Assembly: GCF_014207255.1 (NCBI RefSeq)
Contig: NZ_JACHCZ010000005.1
Span: 356,731 to 420,730, forward strand
DNA from: Pseudomonas sp. JAI120
GTDB taxonomy: Bacteria > Pseudomonadota > Gammaproteobacteria > Pseudomonadales > Pseudomonadaceae
DNA length: 64,000 bases
Reading direction: 5' to 3'
The position numbers were made by a program, and so were the translations under genes. This document shows positions 8,650-15,879 of this stretch, piece after piece. The notes below the pieces were generated by a model. That model was given only the letters and a program-made list of their open reading frames with translations. It was not told the origin of the DNA and made no database searches. Positions within the stretch are counted from its first letter, which is position 1; each line of letters begins with the position of its first letter.

Positions 8650-8682
8650 TACGGTGATAGCAAAAAAAACATCACGGTGACG
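8650..8682 (-). promoter_or_regulatory. Direct-repeat operator candidate upstream of vreA-like operon
   Basis: On the minus strand the heptamer TCACCGT occurs twice, at 8657-8651 and 8680-8674, with starts 23 bp apart and a T8 run between. The hexamer resembles the CTGTCAC half-site of Pho boxes. The site lies 55-85 bp upstream of the vreA-like start and also upstream of the divergent small secreted protein. Assignment to PhoB or VreI is only a hypothesis. Confidence 0.35.
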
Positions 8683-8748
8683 AGAGGCCCGCTGCACTAG
8701 ACTTGCACACCTGCCGGCCCACTCCTTCGGGCCCGCCAGGAGGCCGTG

Positions 8749-9048
8749 ATGAAACGCTTACCGATCCTCGCCAGCCTGTTGCTGTGCGCGGCCCTGCCCT
8801 TGCACGCCCATGCCGGCAACTGCGCCGAAGTCTCGGTGGATGGCTACAAGGCGCCCGACTATGGCTGCCTGAGCCAGCAGATGGGCAACGACACGAATGC
8901 GGCCAAAGCCGCGAAGAAAAACCGCGAGGCGCAAGGCATTGCCGTGGACAAGCGCCAGCCCAACAAGGTCGGCCTGGCCACCCCGGCGGCGACCAGCGTG
9001 CGTATGGGCAACACGTTCGGCAGCTCGGTAAAGCCGCAGCGGCCTTGA
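8749..9048 (+). CDS. Small secreted protein of unknown function
   Basis: A 99-residue protein with a clear Sec signal (MKRLPILASLLLCAALPLHAHA, cleavage before GNCAEV). The mature chain is about 77 residues, Lys- and Asn-rich, with two cysteines (Cys near the start and in DYGCLSQQ) that could form one disulfide. AGGAGG lies 5 nt before the ATG at 8749, so the GTG at 8746 is unlikely. It is transcribed away from the vreA-like gene across a shared 153-bp intergenic region. I do not recognise a family. Its position suggests co-regulation with the signalling operon. Confidence 0.7.
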   Translation: MKRLPILASLLLCAALPLHAHAGNCAEVSVDGYKAPDYGCLSQQMGNDTNAAKAAKKNREAQGIAVDKRQPNKVGLATPAATSVRMGNTFGSSVKPQRP

Positions 9049-9084
9049 GCGCCTTTTGACAAAATTTTCATCTCTGCCCCCCTA

Positions 9085-9272
9085 TGATCGCCCACCTCGT
9101 TGGGGAGTAACCGGCTTCTGACCCTGTTGGAAGCGTTCGTATCAACATATTCGGCAACCTGCCGTGGTGCGAACACCGTCTTTTCGGTTGGTGAGACCAG
9201 CGACACATCCATGCCTAAAGTCGGGCGTGTGGCTGTGTCGTTGTGTCCCATAGCCCGACTGGAAGCCTGACC
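9085..9272 (+). promoter_or_regulatory. yybP-ykoY manganese riboswitch upstream of mntP
   Basis: The leader contains the conserved loop GGGGAGTAACCGG (9102-9114), then TCAACATATTCGGCAAC (from 9142) and GGTGAGACCAG (from 9190), in the order and spacing of yybP-ykoY RNAs in front of gammaproteobacterial mntP. Downstream, AGTCGGGC (9219-9226) pairs with GCCCGACT (9253-9260), placing a hairpin directly before the GGAAG ribosome site and the GTG start. This is a likely translational expression platform. The class binds Mn2+ and turns on Mn export. Confidence 0.85.
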
Positions 9273-9836
9273 GTGAACCCCATTTCCCTGATTCTCCTCG
9301 CCCTGGCCATGTCCACGGACGCCTTTGCGGCGGCCATCGGTAAAGGCTCCAGCCTGCACAAACCGCGTTTGACCGAAGCCTTGCGTGCCGGTGTGATTTT
9401 TGGTGTGATCGAAGCCATCACCCCGATGATCGGCTGGGCGATCGGCCATGTGGCCACTCGTTGGGTGGAAAGCTGGGATCACTGGATCGCCTTCACCCTG
9501 CTGGTCGGGTTGGGCCTGCATATGATCTACAACGGGCTCAAGGCCGATGATGAGGAAGCCGAAAAGCCGACCCAGCACTCGTTCATGATCCTCGCCGTCA
9601 CGGCGTTCGCCACCAGCATCGATGCGATGGCGGTGGGCGTGGGCCTGGCGTTCGTCGACGTGAATATCCTGGTGGCCTCCGCCGCGATTGGCCTGGCGAC
9701 CATGACCATGGTGACCATCGGCATGATGCTCGGCCGCGTGCTGGGCACGGTGGTGGGCAAGCGTGCCGAGATGGTCGGTGGCGTGGTGTTGATGCTGGTG
9801 GGTGCGACGATTCTTTACGAGCATCTCTCGGTCTGA
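9273..9836 (+). CDS. mntP: Manganese efflux pump MntP
   Basis: A 187-residue inner-membrane Mn2+ exporter with six predicted helices in two inverted halves. The conserved acidic residues of the family are present in MSTDAFAAAI (Asp16) and TSIDAMAVG (Asp117). The start is GTG 9273, with GGAAG upstream right after the riboswitch hairpin. A GTG at 9243 would lie inside the hairpin and is less likely. A yybP-ykoY riboswitch precedes it, as in E. coli. Confidence 0.95.
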   Translation: MNPISLILLALAMSTDAFAAAIGKGSSLHKPRLTEALRAGVIFGVIEAITPMIGWAIGHVATRWVESWDHWIAFTLLVGLGLHMIYNGLKADDEEAEKPTQHSFMILAVTAFATSIDAMAVGVGLAFVDVNILVASAAIGLATMTMVTIGMMLGRVLGTVVGKRAEMVGGVVLMLVGATILYEHLSV

Positions 9837-9853
9837 CGTGCACACATGACAAA

Positions 9854-9942
9854 TGTGGGAGGGGGCTTGCCCCCGATGGCGGTGGGTCAGTCAATGATGC
9901 TCTGACTGTACTACCGTTATCGGGGGCAAGCCCCCTCCCACA
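9854..9942. repeat. REP pair (inverted)
   Basis: Two inverted REP units, TGTGGGAGGGGGCTTGCCCC and its complement, face each other across about 40 bp. They sit between the convergent ends of mntP and the broken adh gene. Each unit is itself a hairpin. This is the commonest interspersed repeat of the window. Confidence 0.9.
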
Positions 9943-9973
9943 GGGGTTCTCCAGTGGTTTGGAGATCGGGTTT

Positions 9974-11041
9974 TCAAGCCGCGTGACTTTCCCTTTTCAA
10001 GCTGTCCATATCAATCACGAACCTATACTTCACATCGCCCTTGAGCATGCGCTCATACGCTTCGTTGATGCCCTGGATGTCGATCATTTCCACGTCCGAG
10101 ACAATCCCGTGCTTGGCGCAGAAGTCGAGCATGTCCTGGGTCTCCTGGATGCCGCCGATCAGCGAGCCGGCCAGGCTGCGGCGCTTGAAGATCAGGTTGA
10201 ACACGGTCGGCGACGGGTGCGGGCTGTCGGGGGCGCCGACCAGGGTCATGGTGCCGTCGCGCTTGAGCAGGTTGAGGAATGCATCGAGGTTATGCGGTGC
10301 GGCGACGGTGTTGAGGATGAAGTCCAGGCTGTTGGCGACCTTGGCCATTTCGTCCGGGTTCTTCGACACCACCACTTGATCGGCGCCCAGGCGCAGGCCA
10401 TCTTCGCGCTTGTTGGGTGAGGTGGTGAACAGCGTGACATGGGCGCCCATGGCGTGGGCGATCTTCACCGCCATGTGCCCCAGGCCGCCCAGGCCCACCA
10501 CACCGACCTTCTTGCCGGGCCCGACCTTCCAGTGGTGCAGCGGCGAATAGGTGGTGATGCCCGCACACAGCAACGGCGCGACGGCGGCCAGGTTGGAATC
10601 GTCGTGGGAGATGCGCAGCACGAACTTCTCCTTGACCACGATGCTGTCCGAGTAACCACCAAAGGTATTTTCACCGCCGAACACCGGGCCGTTGTAGGTG
10701 CCGGTAAAACCGCTCTCGCAGTATTGCTCCTCGCCCTCGGCGCACGAGGCGCAGTGCTGGCAGCTGTCGACCATGCAGCCGACACCGGCGAGGTCGCCGA
10801 CCTTGAATTTGCTCACATTGCCCCCCACCGCCGTCACGCGGCCGACGATTTCGTGGCCGGGTACCGACGGGTACAGGGTGTTGTTCCACTCGTTGCGCGC
10901 GGTGTGCAGGTCGGAGTGGCACACGCCGCATTAGAGAATGTCGAACTGTACGTCGTCCGCCCCCGGCGCGCGGCGCTCGAAGGTAAAGGGCTTGAGGGCA
11001 TCCTTGGCGTTCTGGGCGGCGTAGCTGTAAGTCTTGGCCAT
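9974..11041 (-). pseudogene. Zinc-dependent alcohol dehydrogenase (YahK/AdhC type) interrupted by an in-frame stop
   Basis: From ATG 11041 the frame reads MAKTYSYAAQNAKDAL...VQFDIL, then TAA at 10933-10931, then CGVCHSDLHTARNEW and onward to a natural stop at 9974. Homologues have Tyr at codon 37 (FDILYCGVCHSD), so one base change (TAC or TAT to TAA) accounts for the break. The rest is intact: catalytic zinc Cys41 and HE of GHEIVGRV, four structural-zinc cysteines (CxxC...), and the NADP motif GLGGLGHMAVK. Reinitiation at GTG 10924, three codons past the stop, would give a 316-residue protein lacking the first 39 residues but keeping the zinc ligands. It could instead be a real pseudogene, a readthrough case or a sequencing error. 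Confidence 0.88.
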
Positions 11042-11187
11042 TTCGTTCACCTGTGTGATCTGACGGTAGAGGTCAGTGGACCAGCATAGACGCTGAACCG
11101 TTCAACCGAGCACGTCTGTACAATTTCCATCGCGTCCCTGCCCCTAACCTCACGGCTTCAATCGCGTAGAAGTGTTGGAGAGTGGGC

Positions 11188-12084
11188 ATGCGTAGCAAAG
11201 CAATCAAGGTATCTGTGGCATTGACGCTGCTGGCGAGCGCAATGATGGGCAATGCCTTTGCGGCAACCCCAAGCGTGGCGGTGGCGCCGCAATACGACAC
11301 CAGCCACGTGTATGTGGCCCCGGCGGATGTGGACCGTTTCGCCCAGAGTTTCCTCGCCACCTTTGGCGGCAAGAGCACGCCCCAGGTGGTGGTGAACGTG
11401 CTGCCGGTGCCGAGCAGCACCACCTCGCAACTGCTGCAGACGCCGGCGGGCACGGTGTCGCTGTTCGGTTTCACCACGCCCATCCCGCACCCGTTCGGGC
11501 AGGAACGCAACGGCTACCTGGTCAAGGACATGGACGCGGCGCTCACAGCCGCGCGAGAAAACGGCGCCGCCGTTATCGTCAGCGACTTCCCGGACCCGAT
11601 CGGGCGTGACGCCGTGGTGCAATGGCCGGGTGGCGTGAACATGCAGCTCTACTGGCACACCAAGACCCCGGACTACGCGGCGTTCCAGACCGTGCCGGAA
11701 AACCGCGCGTACCTGTCCACCGATCGCGCTGACGCCTTTATCAAAGCGTTCCTGGGCTTCTCCCACGGCAAAGTCCTGGCCGATGACAAGCACGCGCCCG
11801 GCGTCGATGTGGGTCAAGCCACTGGCACGTACCGTCGCGTCGATATCGAGTCACCGTTCGGACGCATGGCGGTGCTGGTCACCAACGGCCAACTGCCCTA
11901 CCCCTTCGGCCACGAGACCACCGGTTATCAAGTGCCTGACCTGACGGCCACGCTGGGCAAGGCCACGGGCTCCGGCGCCAAGGTCTTGGTGCCGGCCTTT
12001 GACAGCAAGGGCCGTCGCAGCGCCGTGGTTGAATTCCCCGGCGGCTACGTCGCGGAAATTCACCAGCTCCACGCCGCAAAATGA
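11188..12084 (+). CDS. Exported VOC (glyoxalase-like) superfamily protein
   Basis: A 298-residue protein with a Sec signal ending NAFA. Two tandem VOC-like modules follow (residues about 35-145 and 155-290), each ending in a proline-rich FG(F/R)..PxPxPFG(Q/H)E segment followed by a DFPDPIGR/DSKGRR and PGG motif. A periplasmic location is unusual for VOC proteins. GGAGAG precedes the ATG at 11188. The stop overlaps the ATG of the porin gene, so the two are co-translated. The substrate is unknown. Confidence 0.72.
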   Translation: MRSKAIKVSVALTLLASAMMGNAFAATPSVAVAPQYDTSHVYVAPADVDRFAQSFLATFGGKSTPQVVVNVLPVPSSTTSQLLQTPAGTVSLFGFTTPIPHPFGQERNGYLVKDMDAALTAARENGAAVIVSDFPDPIGRDAVVQWPGGVNMQLYWHTKTPDYAAFQTVPENRAYLSTDRADAFIKAFLGFSHGKVLADDKHAPGVDVGQATGTYRRVDIESPFGRMAVLVTNGQLPYPFGHETTGYQVPDLTATLGKATGSGAKVLVPAFDSKGRRSAVVEFPGGYVAEIHQLHAAK

Positions 12085-13472
12085 TTCGCCGTACAGGCTG
12101 GGGCCTGGCCGTGCTGTGGCCGTTGCTCACCGGCGGCGTGCATGCCGACGAGCAACCGACACGCCCGGCCATCAAGGCCAACCGCTGGCAGGAGGACTGG
12201 TCGGTGCTCAAGGATCCGGCGCTGCGCACGCAGCCGCTGGACAGCTTGAAGTACATCCCGCTGTCCAGCGCCAACCCGTTCACCTATTTGTCATTGGGGG
12301 CGACGCTGCGTGAGCGCTTCGAGATGAACGATGCCAGTGGTTTTGGCGTGAAGGACGTGAAGCGAGATCGCTACCTGATCCAGCGCTTCCAGGTGCACGC
12401 CGACCTGCACTTGAATGAAAACTGGCGGCTCTTCACCCAACTCGAAGATGTACGCGCCTACGACAAGACCACGGTCGGCGGCGCCGATCAGAACCGCGTC
12501 GATTTGCGCCTGGCCTTGGCCGAATACGTCAACGCGTTCAGCGGCGGCACGCTCAAGGCGCGTGTCGGGCGCCAGGACTTCGCCTTCGATTTGCAGCGTT
12601 TCATCTCATCGCGGGACGGCCCGAATGTGCGGCAATCCTTCGATGCGCTGTGGGCCGATTGGGAGACGTCCAACTGGCGCTTTATCGGGATTGCCAGCCA
12701 GCCGGTGCAGTATCAGGACGGGCGGCATTTCGACGACAAATCCAACCGTGACGCGCGCTTCCACATGCTGCGGGTCGAGCGGCTGGTGGGCGGCAAGAAT
12801 GAGCTGTCGGCCTACTACGGCGTATACGAGCGCAGCGCTGCGCACTATCTGGATGCGGACGGCGATGAAACCCGCCATCTGTTCGACGCGCGCCTGGGCG
12901 GTGCGGCCCAGGGATTCGACTGGGACATCGAAGCCATGCTGCAAAGCGGCTCGGTGGGCAGCAAGGATATTCGCGCCTGGGCCGGCGGCAGCCGCACCGG
13001 CTACACCTTCGACAGCCTGGCGTGGAAACCGCGCATAGGCCTGCAGCTGGACATTGCCTCGGGCGACCGCAAAACCGGGGACGGCACCGTCGGCACGTTC
13101 AACCCGCTGTTCCCCAACGGCTACTATTTTTCCCTGGCCGGCTATACGGGCTACAGCAACCTGATTCACGTCAAACCGTCGATCACCGTCAAACCCATCG
13201 ACAAACTCAGCGTGCAGACCGCCGTCGGCCTGCTGTGGCGCCAGACCACCAGCGACGCGGTGTACACCCAGCCGAACCTGCCCGTCGCCGGCACCGCAGG
13301 CCAAGGTGAACGCTGGACCGGTGCCTATGGTCAGCTGCGTACCGACTATGTGTTTACGCCGAACCTCACCGGCGCGGTGGAAGCGGTGCATTACGCCGTG
13401 GGCCGGACCTTGCGCGACGCCGGCGGCGATGACAGCAATTACCTGGGGGTCGAGCTCAAGTTCAGTTGGTGA
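12081..13472 (+). CDS. Alginate-export-family outer-membrane porin
   Basis: A 463-residue outer-membrane barrel protein of the AlgE-like Alginate_exp family. The signal peptide ends near VHADEQP. The family segments YLSLGATLRERFEMND, RVGRQDFAFDLQRFISSRDG and NPLFPNGYYFSLAG are present, and the chain ends in an aromatic residue (LKFSW). There is no alginate synthesis gene nearby, so the substrate is more likely a small anion or hydrophobic compound than alginate. It overlaps the VOC gene by 4 nt (ATGA). Confidence 0.82.
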   Translation: MIRRTGWGLAVLWPLLTGGVHADEQPTRPAIKANRWQEDWSVLKDPALRTQPLDSLKYIPLSSANPFTYLSLGATLRERFEMNDASGFGVKDVKRDRYLIQRFQVHADLHLNENWRLFTQLEDVRAYDKTTVGGADQNRVDLRLALAEYVNAFSGGTLKARVGRQDFAFDLQRFISSRDGPNVRQSFDALWADWETSNWRFIGIASQPVQYQDGRHFDDKSNRDARFHMLRVERLVGGKNELSAYYGVYERSAAHYLDADGDETRHLFDARLGGAAQGFDWDIEAMLQSGSVGSKDIRAWAGGSRTGYTFDSLAWKPRIGLQLDIASGDRKTGDGTVGTFNPLFPNGYYFSLAGYTGYSNLIHVKPSITVKPIDKLSVQTAVGLLWRQTTSDAVYTQPNLPVAGTAGQGERWTGAYGQLRTDYVFTPNLTGAVEAVHYAVGRTLRDAGGDDSNYLGVELKFSW

Positions 13473-13562
13473 CCCCAGGCAAGCACACCCGTACAAGCCC
13501 CTTGCCCGGTTTAGGGCAATAGTGAGGCTGGTTTTTCAGTCCCTCAAATCAAGGAGTTTTCC

Positions 13563-14381
13563 ATGAGCACATTCGTTGCCAAAGACGGTACCCAGATCTA
13601 CTTCAAGGACTGGGGCAGCGGTAAACCCGTGCTGTTCAGCCACGGCTGGCCGCTGGATGCCGACATGTGGGAATACCAGATGGAATACCTCAGCAGCCGT
13701 GGCTTTCGCACCATCGCGTTCGACCGCCGTGGCTTTGGTCGCTCGGACCAGCCGTGGACCGGCAACGACTACGACACCTTCGCCGATGACATCGCGCAGC
13801 TGATCGAACACCTGGACCTCAAGGACGTGACCCTGGTGGGCTTCTCCATGGGCGGCGGCGACGTGGCCCGCTACATCGCACGCCACGGCAGTGCACGCGT
13901 GGCCGGCCTGGTGCTGTTGGGCGCAGTCACGCCGATCTTCGGCCAGAAGCCCGATTACCCCCAGGGCGTGCCGACCGAAGTGTTTGACGGCATCAAGGCC
14001 GGGTTGCTGAAAGACCGTGCGCAGTTCATCGCTGACTTCAACACGCCGTTCTTCGGCATCAACAAGGGCCAGGTGGTTTCTGAAGGTACGCTGACCCAGA
14101 CCCTGCAGATCGCCATGCTGGCGTCCCTCAAGTCGACCGTGGATTGCGTCACCGCCTTCTCCGAGACCGACTTCCGCCCGGACATGGCCAGGATCGACGT
14201 GCCGACCCTGGTGATCCACGGTGACGGCGACCAGATCGTGCCGTTCGAGACCACCGGCAAGGTAGCAGCCGAGATGATCAAGGGAGCCGAGCTGAAGGTG
14301 TACAAGGATGCGCCGCACGGTTTTGCCGTTACCCACGCTCAGGCCCTGAACGAGGACCTGCTGGCGTTCCTCAATCGCTGA
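13563..14381 (+). CDS. Arylesterase/perhydrolase, alpha/beta hydrolase (PFE type)
   Basis: A 272-residue cofactor-free haloperoxidase/aryl-esterase-family enzyme, close to the classic P. fluorescens esterase PFE in sequence and length. The nucleophile is Ser95 in GFSMGGG, the acid is Asp in HGDGDQIVPF, and the base is His in DAPHGFAV. The oxyanion segment reads SHGWPLDADMW. Position 30 (29 without Met) is Pro, where PFE has Leu. In PFE the Leu-to-Pro exchange is known to raise perhydrolase activity. AAGGAG precedes the ATG, and a strong terminator follows. Confidence 0.92.
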   Translation: MSTFVAKDGTQIYFKDWGSGKPVLFSHGWPLDADMWEYQMEYLSSRGFRTIAFDRRGFGRSDQPWTGNDYDTFADDIAQLIEHLDLKDVTLVGFSMGGGDVARYIARHGSARVAGLVLLGAVTPIFGQKPDYPQGVPTEVFDGIKAGLLKDRAQFIADFNTPFFGINKGQVVSEGTLTQTLQIAMLASLKSTVDCVTAFSETDFRPDMARIDVPTLVIHGDGDQIVPFETTGKVAAEMIKGAELKVYKDAPHGFAVTHAQALNEDLLAFLNR

Positions 14382-14396
14382 AACACCCGCTCCTTT

Positions 14397-14420
14397 GGCC
14401 GGGCTCGCCCGGCCTTTTTT
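14397..14420 (+). terminator. Rho-independent terminator after esterase
   Basis: GGCCGGGC-TC-GCCCGGCC followed by six T. This is a perfect 8-bp GC stem with a T run, located 15 bp after the esterase stop and just before the convergent DoxX gene. Confidence 0.9.
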
Positions 14421-14423
14421 GGC

Positions 14424-14810
14424 TCAGGAGAAACGCTGGCTCAGCACCAGGCGCCCCGGCCCGCTGATCAGCAGGGTGGTGAAAATGATCAACAGCAGCC
14501 AGCCGAATTGCCCTTCCAACAACGTCCATTCCGGATGCACCACCACCATCGCAATCAACAGCACCGCCAGTATCGGCAGGCACGCCAGGCGCACCAGCAC
14601 CCCGGCGATGATCAGCAGCGGGCACAGCACTTCGGCGAAAATCGCCAGCAGCAAGGTGATATGGGCGCCGAGGTGAAACGGGTCTTCGATCAGCTTCAAC
14701 TGCTCGCTGTAGTTGAGCAACTTGGGCAAGCCATGCACCCACAGCAGGAACAACGCCCCGCTGCCCCGCAGGAACAACAGCCCCAGGTCCTGGTGTCTTG
14801 ATTCGTTCAT
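14424..14810 (-). CDS. DoxX-family membrane protein
   Basis: A 128-residue protein with four predicted membrane helices. The DoxX features are RGSGALFLLWVHGLPKLLN at the start, then LLAIFAEVLCPLLIIAG and LAVLLIAMVVVHPEW. The start is ATG 14810, and the upstream in-frame codons to 14870 lack family similarity. The family is linked to thiosulfate:quinone reduction or redox membrane complexes, but no partner is present here, so the role is unknown. Confidence 0.82.
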   Translation of the reverse strand: MNESRHQDLGLLFLRGSGALFLLWVHGLPKLLNYSEQLKLIEDPFHLGAHITLLLAIFAEVLCPLLIIAGVLVRLACLPILAVLLIAMVVVHPEWTLLEGQFGWLLLIIFTTLLISGPGRLVLSQRFS

Positions 14811-14891
14811 ATGCGCTCCGATTGGTTGACACGTTATCGACGTCGATTGTGTCCACAGAGCGGTACGCACGCTTGCAACCGTGTGCTGACC

Positions 14892-15767
14892 TCACTCCCC
14901 GGTGCCGGCAAACCCCGCGACGATTTCATCGATCACCGCCCGTACCCGCGCGGTGTGGCGCAGGTCGGCGTGGGTCACCAGCCAGACATCGTAGGGCAAC
15001 GGCCGCGTGCGCGCAGGCCATAGGCGCACCAGCCCGTCGCGCTCGCCGGTGAGGATGGGGATTTCGCCGATGCCGATCCCGGCGGCGATGGCGCGGCGCA
15101 CCAGCAGGCTGGAACTCAGGGCGGCGACGATGCGCCCACGGCCCAGGGGTTCAGAGACCAGGGTCATGTCCTTCTGGGTTTGCAGGTACGGTTGATAGAC
15201 CACGAGGTCATGCCCTTCAAACAGGCTGCCCGGCTCCGGCGCGCCCTGGCGATCGATATACGCCTGGGACGCAAACAACCCCACCGGCCAGCGCGCGAGA
15301 CGCCGGGCAATCAGGTCAGGACTGTCCGGGCGCGTGTTGCGCACGGCGATGTCGGTTTCGCGTTTGGCCAGGCTCAGGAACTGGGTCGACGCGTCCAGTT
15401 GCACGCGCACATCCGGGTGCTGGGCGTGCAGGCGCGCAATCGCAGGAATCAGGAAGTCGATGGCCAGGGAGTCGGTGGTGCTGACCCGTACGGTGCCGGT
15501 CAGGCGGTCATCCAGGCCCTGGATCTGACGCTCCAGGTCGAGCGCCGAGCGTTCCATTTTTTCCACCGAGAGCAACGCGGCCTCGCCGACGGCGGTCAGT
15601 GCGTAGCCTTCGGAGGTGCGCAGGAACAGCGTTGCACTCAGGGACTTTTCCAGGGCATTGACCCGCCGGCCCACGGTGGCCTGGTCGACACCCAATGCAC
15701 GTGCGGCACCGCGCAGCGTCGACTCGCGGCAGACCGCCAGGAACACCCGTGCATCATCCCAATTCAT
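14892..15767 (-). CDS. LysR-family transcriptional regulator
   Basis: A 291-residue LysR regulator. The N-terminal winged helix is DARVFLAVCRESTLRGAARA with LGVDQATVGRRVNALEKSL. An effector domain follows from about residue 92 (GTVRVSTTDSLAIDFLIPAI). It is divergent from the MFS-quinone oxidoreductase pair with 112 bp between, which holds two matched palindromes. It therefore probably controls that pair and itself. The effector is unknown. Confidence 0.92.
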   Translation of the reverse strand: MNWDDARVFLAVCRESTLRGAARALGVDQATVGRRVNALEKSLSATLFLRTSEGYALTAVGEAALLSVEKMERSALDLERQIQGLDDRLTGTVRVSTTDSLAIDFLIPAIARLHAQHPDVRVQLDASTQFLSLAKRETDIAVRNTRPDSPDLIARRLARWPVGLFASQAYIDRQGAPEPGSLFEGHDLVVYQPYLQTQKDMTLVSEPLGRGRIVAALSSSLLVRRAIAAGIGIGEIPILTGERDGLVRLWPARTRPLPYDVWLVTHADLRHTARVRAVIDEIVAGFAGTGE

Positions 15768-15780
15768 GCTGACTCCTTGC

Positions 15781-15829
15781 GCTGCATATATGCATCGCCA
15801 TGACGTGTAATCGCTGCATTATTGCATCG
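15781..15829. promoter_or_regulatory. Two matched palindromes between LysR and MFS genes
   Basis: GCTGCATATATGCATCG (15781-15797) and GCTGCATTATTGCATCG (15813-15829) are identical 7-bp arms around different 3-bp centres. They are 32 bp apart, about three helical turns, on the same face of DNA. They flank the divergent starts at 15767 and 15880 and fit a tandem regulator site. Confidence 0.65.
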
Positions 15830-15879
15830 ATAAACCTGGATATGCTGGGCACCAGAGAAAAATACCCAGGACCGCCATC

